A stretch of DNA of 64,000 bases from NCBI GenBank assembly GCA_050946835.1, contig JBMNVN010000002.1, positions 186,001 through 250,000 of the forward strand, written 5' to 3'. Made by a program: the position numbers and the translations under genes. The DNA comes from UBA1447 sp002329225. GTDB lineage: Bacteria; Bacillota; Clostridia; Oscillospirales; Acutalibacteraceae. The notes below the pieces were generated by a model. That model did not search any database. It was not told the origin of the DNA and saw only the letters and a program-made list of their open reading frames with translations. Shown here piece after piece: positions 24,308 through 32,973 of this stretch (its first letter is position 1; each line of letters opens with the position of its first letter).

Positions 24308-27111
24308 ATTTTCTCCTTAATATTGATTATTTTCAAATCATCGACTGATTTATTAGACTTTAGACACTGCACATAAGCCAAGGCAGCTGAGAGGGTCGAA
24401 AAAGTTGGAATCCCTTTTTCAGTCGCCTTAATCAAAATATCCATGTCGTCTTTACGAGCTGTTTTAGTTTCCTCAGTTGTATATAAAATGCAGGACAGCT
24501 TTCCATTCTCGATTGAGTCAAGAATATTGTTCTCGCCGTCACTGATTTTTCTGATAAAATTAGTTGGAATATGGTTTGAATTCAGAACTTTTGCCGTGCC
24601 GGCTGTAGCATATAAATCAAAGCCTAAATCCATAAACTTTTCCGCAATGTTTACAGATGCATGTTTATCGGAGTCACGTACGGTAATAAGCACCCCTCCG
24701 GATTTTTTGATATGCATACCTGAAGAGATGAGGCCTTTTAATAATGCGTCTTCAAAACTCGAGGCAATTCCCACTACCTCCCCGGTTGACTTGTATTCTG
24801 AGCAGAATCGCTCCGGTGTTTTTGATTTAAAAACTGGTATTCTAACTGCCGTAAGATTATTAGTCTGACAATCATCCGTATTTTCATTAATTTCAACACC
24901 GTTAAAACTTAAAAGGCTTTTAACAGCGGCATCAGCTAAAGAGACACCCGTAACTTTACTTAAAAACGGAATCAGATAAAAATTAGTTACATTTACATTT
25001 GAAACATAAAGGTTATTCTGGTGATAAGAAAATTGTATGCAAAGTAAACCATAGAATCCAAGCTCTTTAATAATCTTTTCAACATATTCCGTAATATTTT
25101 TTTCAACAGCGGGGCTTAATGAAACAGTCGGATATACACAGATTGAGTCCTCGGGGCATATATCCGCATTATCGATATACTCGATAATTGCAGGTACTTT
25201 TACAGTTTCTCCGTCACTTATTGCAACGGTTTCAAAAAGAGTGGCATTAAATAAATTCCGCATATAAGGAATATTGACCTGCATAAGTCTTCTTTTGATT
25301 TTTTCGGGGCCGGTTAGAGTTTTAATAAAATCAGAATCGGGGCCAAGTATCTTTGTCCCCATGTCTTTAAGACATTCCGTGTAATAATTTTGATTGGCGC
25401 CGGAAAAAGCGGTAAAAATATAGCCGGGCTTTTTATTATTAATAATGTTTATTATTTCATCTAAATTTAAGGAAGAAAAACATATATCACTAATGATATT
25501 CGAACTGAACGCATAAACATCCGGACGATTATCCGCAATAATAATCTTATAACCAATTTTGTGAAGAAGCTCTGCGCTGCGTGTATTGCAATAGTCCAAT
25601 CCCTTAGATTGTTCAAAAGCGTTAGCGCCGATGATTAGTATCGTCTTATTGTTGCCGCAAAAATCGACATTATATTCTTTTTCTCCGCTATCGGCCGGGC
25701 AAGCTTCAGCATTTTGTTTTTTCGATTCCAAGTATTCCGGAACGATTAAAAACTTGAGTTGTTCAAGGTAATGCTTTTCAATTTTTATAAATTTACTCAG
25801 TTCATCCAAGCTGTCTGCATTCTTCGCTGACTGCATAAGTTTAACAAGGAAATCAGCGCTACTATAATCCGTTTCATCAACGGTATAATCAGAACGTTTC
25901 TTGTCACTGTGAATTACTCTCGCTTTTTCCTGATTAACCAGCGATTTTGCAATTTTTATGTAGGCTTCTGAAAAAGAGTCACCTGTTGCGGTTATTTCTA
26001 AATCAAAGGGTATATCCGTAGTTTGCAAAAATTTATTATTCAGAGATCGGGCCGAGTATTTAACGCAATAACGTCTATCTGCAGCATCTTTATCTGTATC
26101 AATGCTACAACAGCTAAGGTCAACAAGTAAATCCCCTGCCGCTAAATGTACAGCCGCTCTTGCAATAGAAAACCCGACATTGCAAGACAAGAATGACGAG
26201 GTTTTCGAAAGATAGGGTTTGATATTTAAAACAATATATTCACCGGTATAAGGATGTTTTGCAAAAGTTACACCGCAATTTCCCACAACACTGAGTGTAT
26301 TCATAATTTTAAATAAAGCGTTTTTAAAATTACTATAATCATTCTTACTTAAAGTCGTTGCGGGCGACACTAAAAGCTCAATTTCAGACTGCATTTCAAC
26401 GGAAAAAATATTCTCGCAACAGGAAACACAAATCATCTTTCCTGTCTTGTCCCTCAAGCCTTCAAAATCAAACACTCTCCATCCCGCATAGCTTTTTGAA
26501 ATCTTTAAAGTTGGAAAACGTCCCCGGCTAATAAGGCCATCTAAATACGCATTTAAAGATTCAGAATTATTAAAAGATAAGCCGGAATAGATATTTTGCT
26601 CACTCGGTTTGCCAACTTGTACGGGATAGCCTACCTTTGAGGAAAAATTAAGAACTTTTTCAGCTTCATCAGAAATAATATAGATGGGCTGCGGTTCGTT
26701 AATCTTATGCAAAAAGTCGGAAAGCTCTCGCTTCTTGAGTATAGAAAGAGCCGTTTGTGAATCAATCGAAAGTATATTTAAATCAGACTGCCATTCCGGG
26801 AAGTTTTTTAGTAAATCATATACCAGAAAAGATGCAACTTCACCGCCTGCTGTAGGTAAAATAGCGTCAGGCTTCTCTTTAATAACTATATTTTTTATAG
26901 TGTTAAGGTTAAACGGCTCAATATAAACGGCATCCGCCATTTTAAGCTCAGTGCTAAGGGTGAAAGGATTTGAACTCAAAACTACGGTTTTAATATTTTT
27001 TTCGTGTAAAACACGTATTGCTTCCACAGCAAAGCTGTCAGATTGTGACAATCCGCCAATTTCGGAATATCCCGAACCGATTATAAGAACCTTTTTGATT
27101 TCATATTCCAA
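24304..27111 (-). CDS. Degenerate carbamoyl phosphate synthase large-subunit-like protein
   Basis: 935 residues with the domain order of CarB (usually about 1070): N-half (1-385), helical region (385-480), C-half (490-740) and MGS-like allosteric domain (about 804-920). Catalytic features are missing. The canonical EMNPR of the first ATP-grasp is replaced by LNIKPY (294-300), the GGSGGG loop and its Arg by VGKPSEQNIYSG, and the second EVNPR by NVNVTN (about 703-713). About 65 residues around the second PSYVLGGRAM loop are absent. The MGS domain is well kept (ITVRDSDK, ATAGTAK, DGENNILD, TFSTLSAALA). TTG 27111 follows AGGGGGT; pyrF is 44 bases upstream and pyrK overlaps by 4. Likely a pseudoenzyme or regulator; not expected to make carbamoyl phosphate. 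Confidence 0.85.
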   Translation of the reverse strand: MEYEIKKVLIIGSGYSEIGGLSQSDSFAVEAIRVLHEKNIKTVVLSSNPFTLSTELKMADAVYIEPFNLNTIKNIVIKEKPDAILPTAGGEVASFLVYDLLKNFPEWQSDLNILSIDSQTALSILKKRELSDFLHKINEPQPIYIISDEAEKVLNFSSKVGYPVQVGKPSEQNIYSGLSFNNSESLNAYLDGLISRGRFPTLKISKSYAGWRVFDFEGLRDKTGKMICVSCCENIFSVEMQSEIELLVSPATTLSKNDYSNFKNALFKIMNTLSVVGNCGVTFAKHPYTGEYIVLNIKPYLSKTSSFLSCNVGFSIARAAVHLAAGDLLVDLSCCSIDTDKDAADRRYCVKYSARSLNNKFLQTTDIPFDLEITATGDSFSEAYIKIAKSLVNQEKARVIHSDKKRSDYTVDETDYSSADFLVKLMQSAKNADSLDELSKFIKIEKHYLEQLKFLIVPEYLESKKQNAEACPADSGEKEYNVDFCGNNKTILIIGANAFEQSKGLDYCNTRSAELLHKIGYKIIIADNRPDVYAFSSNIISDICFSSLNLDEIINIINNKKPGYIFTAFSGANQNYYTECLKDMGTKILGPDSDFIKTLTGPEKIKRRLMQVNIPYMRNLFNATLFETVAISDGETVKVPAIIEYIDNADICPEDSICVYPTVSLSPAVEKNITEYVEKIIKELGFYGLLCIQFSYHQNNLYVSNVNVTNFYLIPFLSKVTGVSLADAAVKSLLSFNGVEINENTDDCQTNNLTAVRIPVFKSKTPERFCSEYKSTGEVVGIASSFEDALLKGLISSGMHIKKSGGVLITVRDSDKHASVNIAEKFMDLGFDLYATAGTAKVLNSNHIPTNFIRKISDGENNILDSIENGKLSCILYTTEETKTARKDDMDILIKATEKGIPTFSTLSAALAYVQCLKSNKSVDDLKIINIKEKI

Positions 27112-27155
27112 AAAATGGACCCCCTGAGAAAGTATTTTACTGCAAATAAAAAATT

Positions 27156-28085
27156 TCAAGCACCGATAGAGCCGACAACGCCGACTATTTCATCTCTCAT
27201 TCGGATAGCCTCTCGTCTTGCCGCTAATGCGTATTCCTCTTCTGTATAATTCCCTTTTTTGTATGCGCACATAATCCCACGGGAAGAGTTTACTATTGCT
27301 CCCAATCCCCTATTATCAAAAGCGCCGGCAATATCCTCGGCACCCGCACCTTGCGCACCATAGCCGGGAACAAGGAAAAATATTGAAGGGAACTGTTCAC
27401 GAAGTTCTTTTAGCTGCTTCGGATAGGTGGCTCCGACTACTGCTCCCACAGAGCCGTAACCATATTTAAAGCCACCTTCACCGTTCCATTTATCACAAAG
27501 TGTTGCCATGACCTTATATACGGGAGTTGAGTTGATCAGCTGGTCCTGAAGTTCGCCTGAAGAAGGATTGGATGTTTTACAAAGCACAAAAATGCCCTTA
27601 TCTTTTTCTTCACAAATACTCAACAACGGGTCTATTCCATCAGTTCCAAGGTAGCCGTTTACAGTTAAGGCATCTGCTGAAAAAGCCTCGACTGAATAGA
27701 GCCCTAAATCCGTAGTACCTAAATATGCTTTAGCATAGGCTTGCATTGTAGAACCGATATCATTTCTTTTACCGTCAACAATGACAAACATACCTTTACT
27801 TTTTGCGTAAAGTATTGTTTCGTATAACGCTTTTATACCCGGCCAGCCATATAGTTCATAATATGCGCACTGAGGCTTTATGGCGGGAACAATATCATAA
27901 AGAGCATCAATCAATCCTTTATTAAATTGTAAAACTGATTCCGCTGCAGCTTCAAGAGAATTTCCGTATTGCTTTACCGCTCTTTCACGTACGTAAGCGG
28001 GAATATAATCCAATACAGGATCCAACCCTGCTACAGTGGGGTTGGATTTTTCAATAATGTTTTCAATCAGTCTGTTAAATGACAA
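27156..28085 (-). CDS. pyrF: Orotidine 5'-phosphate decarboxylase (type 2)
   Basis: Last step of UMP synthesis. The type 2 enzyme (309 residues, longer than the approximately 235-residue type 1) shows VAGLDPVLDYIP at the N-terminus, IKPQCAYYELYGWPG, the catalytic Lys/Asp cluster VIVDGKRNDIGSTMQAYA, LTVNGYLGTDGIDPLL and VPGYGAQG near the phosphate site. The start is TTG 28085 with GAGGTG 6 bases upstream. It lies 23 bases after pyrC in the same transcript. Confidence 0.96.
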   Translation of the reverse strand: MSFNRLIENIIEKSNPTVAGLDPVLDYIPAYVRERAVKQYGNSLEAAAESVLQFNKGLIDALYDIVPAIKPQCAYYELYGWPGIKALYETILYAKSKGMFVIVDGKRNDIGSTMQAYAKAYLGTTDLGLYSVEAFSADALTVNGYLGTDGIDPLLSICEEKDKGIFVLCKTSNPSSGELQDQLINSTPVYKVMATLCDKWNGEGGFKYGYGSVGAVVGATYPKQLKELREQFPSIFFLVPGYGAQGAGAEDIAGAFDNRGLGAIVNSSRGIMCAYKKGNYTEEEYALAARREAIRMRDEIVGVVGSIGA

Positions 28086-28108
28086 ACCGGCACCTCATCT
28101 CTTATTTA

Positions 28109-29386
28109 TTATTTCATATTTTTATAAGTTATTTTACCGTTGCAAATCGTATATTCAACTTTACCTGTAAGATTCAATCCCTTGAATGCACTGTTTTTTG
28201 AGTTACCGATTAATGTATCGGGATTTACTGCCCACTTTTTATCGGCATCAAATAAAACAATATCGGCAGGTATTCCGGGCCTTAATATTCCGGTATTTAA
28301 GCCCAAAATAGATGCAGGCGCTGAAGTCATAAGTTTGATTAGTTTAGTCAAAGTCAAATGTCCGGGCTTAACCAAAAATGTTATTCCGGCAGCAAGCAGT
28401 GTCTGCAAACCGACAACTCCGTTTGGAGCGCTATAAAAATCGGCTTTTTCTTCCGGTGTATGGGGTGCATGGTCGGTTGCTATGGTATCTATTGTGCCGT
28501 CAAGCAAGCCCTTGATAACAGCTATTCTATCATCCTCCGTTCTTAAGGGAGGGTTCATTCTGTAATCTGCATCTTTTGTTTCTAACATTTCATCTGTTAA
28601 AGCAAAATAATGGGGACAGGTTTCAGCCGTAATTTTTTTGCCAAGAGATTTAGCATGCCGAATAATATCCACACTTTCAGCAGTGCTGACATGGCAAATA
28701 TGCAGTCTTGAGTCATTTTTCTTAGCGATTTCAATATCTCTTGCAATAGCAGTACTTTCAGACACTGAGGAAATACCTTTTACGCCGAGTTTTTCGGAAA
28801 CTTTACCTTCATTAATCAAGCCGCCGCCTGCAAGTATCTTATCTTCACAATGCGAAAGAATCAGAGCACCGATTCTTTTTGTATTTTGTAAAGCCTCAGC
28901 CATTATATCCGAGTCGGCTACAGGCTCACCGTCGTCGGAAAAAGCAATAACTCCAGCTTTTTTCAGTTCGTCAAAATCTGTAAGTTCCCGGCCTTTCATA
29001 TCTTTTGTAATAGCTCCTACAGGGTACACTCTTACTTTTGAATTAGCGGCCTTGTTTGAGATATATTCGACTGTTTCAATGTTATCCACAGGCGGTTTGG
29101 TATTTGGCATAGCCACAATGGATGTTACTCCTCCGGCTGCGGCTGCCTCACCTACCGAGAAAATATCCGCTTTATGTGTTAACCCGGGATCCCGGGTATG
29201 CACATGCATATCTATTAATCCGGGAGCCGCAAACATTCCGGTTGCATCGATAATTAGGTCAGCATCTTTATTTATACTTGAAGCAATTTCTGAAACATAA
29301 CCTTCTTCAACATAGATATCGCCTCTGTAAGCATCTTCACGCAAAGAATCGATTATTTGCGCATTTTTAATTAGTATTTCCGACAT
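28109..29386 (-). CDS. pyrC: Dihydroorotase
   Basis: Zinc amidohydrolase that closes carbamoyl aspartate to dihydroorotate. Type I enzyme of 425 residues with the metal motif DMHVHTRDPG, GGVTSIVAMPNTKPP, HICHVSTAESV, the TAETCPHYFALTD segment and the active-site Asp in IATDHAPHTPEEK. A GAGGAT within the last codons of the upstream penicillin-binding protein gene serves as Shine-Dalgarno sequence, and the two genes are 6 bases apart. pyrB, the gene for the preceding enzyme, is not in the window. Confidence 0.96.
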   Translation of the reverse strand: MSEILIKNAQIIDSLREDAYRGDIYVEEGYVSEIASSINKDADLIIDATGMFAAPGLIDMHVHTRDPGLTHKADIFSVGEAAAAGGVTSIVAMPNTKPPVDNIETVEYISNKAANSKVRVYPVGAITKDMKGRELTDFDELKKAGVIAFSDDGEPVADSDIMAEALQNTKRIGALILSHCEDKILAGGGLINEGKVSEKLGVKGISSVSESTAIARDIEIAKKNDSRLHICHVSTAESVDIIRHAKSLGKKITAETCPHYFALTDEMLETKDADYRMNPPLRTEDDRIAVIKGLLDGTIDTIATDHAPHTPEEKADFYSAPNGVVGLQTLLAAGITFLVKPGHLTLTKLIKLMTSAPASILGLNTGILRPGIPADIVLFDADKKWAVNPDTLIGNSKNSAFKGLNLTGKVEYTICNGKITYKNMK

Positions 29387-29392
29387 ATTAGC

Positions 29393-31651
29393 TTAATCCT
29401 CATCATTTCTGAAAATCGGCGGCAATGTGAACGGTTGATTATTTGATTGATTGGGTAAAATGTTATCCAATATATCGTCGATTACATCGGGGATTGATGA
29501 TGGTGCACAAGTGGTACAAGTTCCGGGAAGATTGTTTAGTTTATACCAGCCCATAGCGGTTGAGGCGCAGGCATTTCCGGCCAACAATCCTGAAGAGGTG
29601 CAATAGCTTTTCCTGACGGTTAATCCGCTTTTGGGGAAACTTTTTTCAGGTAATCCCTTGCTGATTCTATCAAATACCTCTATAAAGATTTTACCTGCAG
29701 GGTTAAGATTTTCATTGATTGTTTTCGGCTTGTCATAGCCGTACCATGTTGCAGAAATATAATGAGGTGTACCTGCACAAAACCATCTGTCTTTGTGCAA
29801 GTCGGTAGTTCCTGTTTTGCACATTATTTGAAACTTTCTGACATTACGACCGGTGCCGTAGTAAGAGGTCTCAACGGTTTGCAACAACTCGCACATGATA
29901 TCTGATGTGTCAGGGGCAATAACCTGTTCCGCTTCAGGCTTATTTTCAAGCAAAACTTCACGGCCGTAATAATCAGTAACCTTATAATATGAGTAGGGCT
30001 TAAAATATTTACCCCCATTTCCGAAAGTTGCATAAGCTGCAGCCATCTCTAAAGTGGACACGCCTTTAGTGAATGCCCCGACAGCCATTGGGGCGGCAAG
30101 CGGATCATTCTTGGGGTCAAGGGTAGATATGTGAAATTTGTTTTGTAAATAGTCGAAAGACTTAGCGGGAGTTAGTTTATCTACGACAACTCTTGCTGCA
30201 ATTGTGTTAATAGATTTCTCAATTGCTTTTTGAACTGTTACATATGTGTTTGAGCCATATGTTCGGTCTACATTTCTTGGCCATAATGAACTGCCTTGAT
30301 AAGGAAAGGCATAGTCCAGCATTTTGGTTGACCAATTAATATAGTTTAAATCAATCGCAGGGGCATAAACTGATAGCGGTTTTATTGTAGAACCCGGCTG
30401 TCTTAAAGAATCAGAAGCTCTGTTAAGAACTCGGTTGCCCGTTTTAGGACCTGCTTGGCCGATAATTCCTACAACTCGACCTTCGTAGTCCATGATAGTC
30501 ATTGCTGACTGCACGGCGGGATTATCAGGAGTATCTTTCTGTTTTGGGAACGTAATCCGGTTATAAAAAACCTCTTCCATTTGTTTCTGAACATCCATGT
30601 CAACGGCAGCATAAATTTTAAGTCCGCCGTAATAAATCTTCCTTGTAGCCGTTTGCAACGAATAGCCGTATTTAGCCATCAGGTCTTTGATAACATTATC
30701 GATAACAAAGTCTACATAGAAACTGTTATATTCCTCATTCGCGCCTTTATCTGTTTCATGTTTCGTAGCAGGGACAAAGGACGGATTGTTGGGTAATATA
30801 AGTTCATATTCTATGGCTTCATTGTATTCGTCTCGGGATATTATCCCTTGCTCGAGCATCTTGCGCAAACACTCTTGCTGCCTTACTTTATTTGCCTCAA
30901 AATGGCGAATCGGTTCAAAGGAAAACGGCGCTTTAGTTATTGACGCCATTGAGGCGCTTTCAGCAAGATTAAGCTCGCTCACATCTTTACCAAAATATGT
31001 TTCGGCAGCTGTTTTAACACCGTAGCACCCGTTACCTAGCGCAACAGTATTAAGATAAGATTCTAAAATAACATCTTTTGAATAATTGTTTTCCAAGTTA
31101 AGAGCTGTAAGTATTTCTTTAAATTTTCTTACAACCGTTACATCTTTTTCGCCCGTAAGGTTTTTAATCAGTTGCTGAGTAATGGTGGAAGCACCCTGAG
31201 TAAAATTGTATTTTGTCATCGCACCTACAAATCGAACCCAATCGACACCTTTATGTGTGTAAAAGCGTTTATCTTCCAAAGAAACAAAAGCCTTGACCAG
31301 GTATGGCGATATTTCGTCAAGGTTAACAATCTCTCTGTTTTCCTCACCGTGCAGTTTTTGAATAACGGTTTCTTGTCCGTCTTTGTCATAAGCATAGACA
31401 AAAGAGGTTCTGCTTTGTTCATCTTTGTACTCCTCAAGGTTAATAATAGGATCACCGTTTTTAACGGTAATAATGTGAAAAGTTACATAAGAGAGAACAA
31501 TGACGGCGGTAAGAGCAAAAACCGAAAAAAGTGCAATAAGGGATAAAATAACTTTTTTTACTTTAGAGCCGATTGCCTTGCTTTTAATTTTATAAAAGGT
31601 CGAGTAAAGTTTCCTTAAAGCGGTACGAATAATCTTATTAAATTCACTCAT
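29393..31651 (-). CDS. ponA: Class A penicillin-binding protein (transglycosylase/transpeptidase)
   Basis: Bifunctional peptidoglycan synthase of 752 residues. A short basic cytoplasmic N-terminus and one membrane segment (about 32-58) are followed by the glycosyltransferase family 51 domain (FVSLEDKRFYTHKGVDW with catalytic Glu, GASTITQQLIKN, KEILTALNLE) and the transpeptidase domain with SXXK in RQPGSTIKPLSVYAP, the SxN motif KSINTIAA and KTGT in MCKTGTTDLHKDRWF. The start is ATG 31651 after AAGGAGGT, 8 bases away. As the first gene of the transcript running into pyrC, it ties wall synthesis to UMP synthesis, though read-through is inferred only. Confidence 0.96.
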   Translation of the reverse strand: MSEFNKIIRTALRKLYSTFYKIKSKAIGSKVKKVILSLIALFSVFALTAVIVLSYVTFHIITVKNGDPIINLEEYKDEQSRTSFVYAYDKDGQETVIQKLHGEENREIVNLDEISPYLVKAFVSLEDKRFYTHKGVDWVRFVGAMTKYNFTQGASTITQQLIKNLTGEKDVTVVRKFKEILTALNLENNYSKDVILESYLNTVALGNGCYGVKTAAETYFGKDVSELNLAESASMASITKAPFSFEPIRHFEANKVRQQECLRKMLEQGIISRDEYNEAIEYELILPNNPSFVPATKHETDKGANEEYNSFYVDFVIDNVIKDLMAKYGYSLQTATRKIYYGGLKIYAAVDMDVQKQMEEVFYNRITFPKQKDTPDNPAVQSAMTIMDYEGRVVGIIGQAGPKTGNRVLNRASDSLRQPGSTIKPLSVYAPAIDLNYINWSTKMLDYAFPYQGSSLWPRNVDRTYGSNTYVTVQKAIEKSINTIAARVVVDKLTPAKSFDYLQNKFHISTLDPKNDPLAAPMAVGAFTKGVSTLEMAAAYATFGNGGKYFKPYSYYKVTDYYGREVLLENKPEAEQVIAPDTSDIMCELLQTVETSYYGTGRNVRKFQIMCKTGTTDLHKDRWFCAGTPHYISATWYGYDKPKTINENLNPAGKIFIEVFDRISKGLPEKSFPKSGLTVRKSYCTSSGLLAGNACASTAMGWYKLNNLPGTCTTCAPSSIPDVIDDILDNILPNQSNNQPFTLPPIFRNDED

Positions 31652-31676
31652 TAAGCGACCTCCTTCCAACGAAAGC

Positions 31677-31705
31677 ATTATACCATATTATCAAAGCATT
31701 GTTTA
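31677..31705 (-). promoter_or_regulatory. Promoter of the penicillin-binding protein / pyr cluster
   Basis: Minus strand TAAACA (31705-31700), 17-base spacer, TATAAT (31682-31677) with TGG directly upstream (extended -10). No terminator or further strong promoter was seen between here and radA. Confidence 0.65.
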
Positions 31706-31792
31706 GTGTAAAATTTTAAGAAAATGCTAATATTCGCACCTTATATTTAAATAATCTATATTACATATTCGACTTTGTAATAAACTTCATTG

Positions 31793-31828
31793 CGAAAAAA
31801 CCGCTCGGAATAAAATTTTTCCGAGCGG
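31793..31828 (-). terminator. Terminator of the ThuA-Gfo/Idh genes
   Basis: Perfect 10-bp stem CCGCTCGGAA / TTCCGAGCGG with an 8-base AT loop, followed on the minus strand by TTTTTTCGC. It separates the Gfo/Idh gene from the penicillin-binding protein cluster; the rest of the 31652-31850 gap holds only the latter's promoter. Confidence 0.92.
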
Positions 31829-31850
31829 CAGAAAAATAAGAAAAAATTAT

Positions 31851-32957
31851 TTAATCAGGTTCTCCTATTATTACATTAGCGGGCATCGGTTCCGGCCTTG
31901 AACAAGTTGATTTTAATAGATAATGCATGCCGGATCTTGAGCTTTGTTCAAACCCGAGCATTATCTCCAGAGCATGATAGGCAAGTTCAGCCCCTGCACG
32001 AACCGGTCTTCCTGTTCTTAAGGCCATTGCCATATCAGCTACGGCAATTCCCCTGCTGTTTTCCGTATACGTATGGGTAAGAGGCATTTCATAAAAATCG
32101 CCGTTTTTTCTCTGAACTCTAACAGGGCCGTCAAATCCGTTCGGATCCGGAACTTGCATCGTTCCCTCACTACCGTAAATCTCAATAAAAGGATGTTCAC
32201 TTTTCCACATATCAAAAGACATAATAATGGAAGCAACTGCACCGTTCTCAAACTCAATAATGCCGTTAACATGGGTATCTACTTCGACAGGAATGACTTT
32301 ACCGTATTTCGGTTGGCTTGTAATTCTCCTCGTGTCAAACATTCTGTGAGAAGTACCTGTCAATCTTTTTGCCGGGCCGAGAAGATTAAGCAAAGCTGTT
32401 ATATAATAAGGACCCATATCCAGCATCGGTCCTCCACCCTGCTCATAATAGAACTCCGGATCGGGGTGCCAGGACTCATGTCCGCGGCATGTCATATATG
32501 CAGCAGCCCCGATGGGATTTCCAATATAGCCGTCATCAAGCAGTTTTCTGCAAGTTTGAATTCCGCCTCCCATGAAAGTGTCGGGGGCAACTCCTACAAG
32601 AAGACTTTTCTCTTTACCCATATCAAAAATTTCTTTAGCATCCGCCAATGAAACGGACATGGGTTTTTCGCTATGTGTGTTCTTACCTGCTTTTAAAGCT
32701 TCAATAGCAACTCCGTAATGCTGTTTTGGGGTGGTTAAGTTAAGTACAATCTCAATCTCGCTGTCTGCAAACATATCATACATAGTTTCATATATTACCG
32801 GAACATCCCAATCTTTTGAAGCTTTTGCGGAGCGTTCAGGAATCAGGTCGCAAACACCTTTGACATATACAATGTTATTAAAAACTGTAGTCAGATTTTT
32901 TAAGTAAATAGGGCTGATATTACCGTTACCGACAATACCTACAACAACTTTTTTCAT
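31851..32957 (-). CDS. Gfo/Idh/MocA family oxidoreductase
   Basis: NAD(P)-dependent sugar or polyol dehydrogenase family member, 368 residues. The N-terminal Rossmann motif GIVGNGNISPIYLKNL, the EKPMSVSLADAKEIF motif with the conserved catalytic-loop Lys, and a C-terminal alpha/beta domain (GGGPMLDMGPYYITALLNLLGPAKRL) are visible. The substrate cannot be read from the sequence. The start is ATG 32957 with AAGGAG 8 bases upstream. It follows the ThuA-like gene by 16 bases; ThuA-Gfo/Idh pairs are commonly found in carbohydrate utilisation loci. No transporter or regulator is adjacent. Confidence 0.9.
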   Translation of the reverse strand: MKKVVVGIVGNGNISPIYLKNLTTVFNNIVYVKGVCDLIPERSAKASKDWDVPVIYETMYDMFADSEIEIVLNLTTPKQHYGVAIEALKAGKNTHSEKPMSVSLADAKEIFDMGKEKSLLVGVAPDTFMGGGIQTCRKLLDDGYIGNPIGAAAYMTCRGHESWHPDPEFYYEQGGGPMLDMGPYYITALLNLLGPAKRLTGTSHRMFDTRRITSQPKYGKVIPVEVDTHVNGIIEFENGAVASIIMSFDMWKSEHPFIEIYGSEGTMQVPDPNGFDGPVRVQRKNGDFYEMPLTHTYTENSRGIAVADMAMALRTGRPVRAGAELAYHALEIMLGFEQSSRSGMHYLLKSTCSRPEPMPANVIIGEPD

Positions 32958-32973
32958 GCATAATCTCCTTAAA

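Noticed and set aside
24304..27111. Functional carB, or a pseudogene with frameshifts
   Set aside because: Key ATP-grasp residues are missing so normal function is unlikely; yet the frame is unbroken and coupled to pyrK, so it is not an obvious pseudogene.
28638..29300. 220-codon open frame on the plus strand
   Set aside because: Antisense to pyrC over conserved motifs; serine-rich low-complexity translation and no Shine-Dalgarno sequence.
32073..32651. 192-codon open frame on the plus strand
   Set aside because: Antisense to the Gfo/Idh gene; no recognisable protein features.
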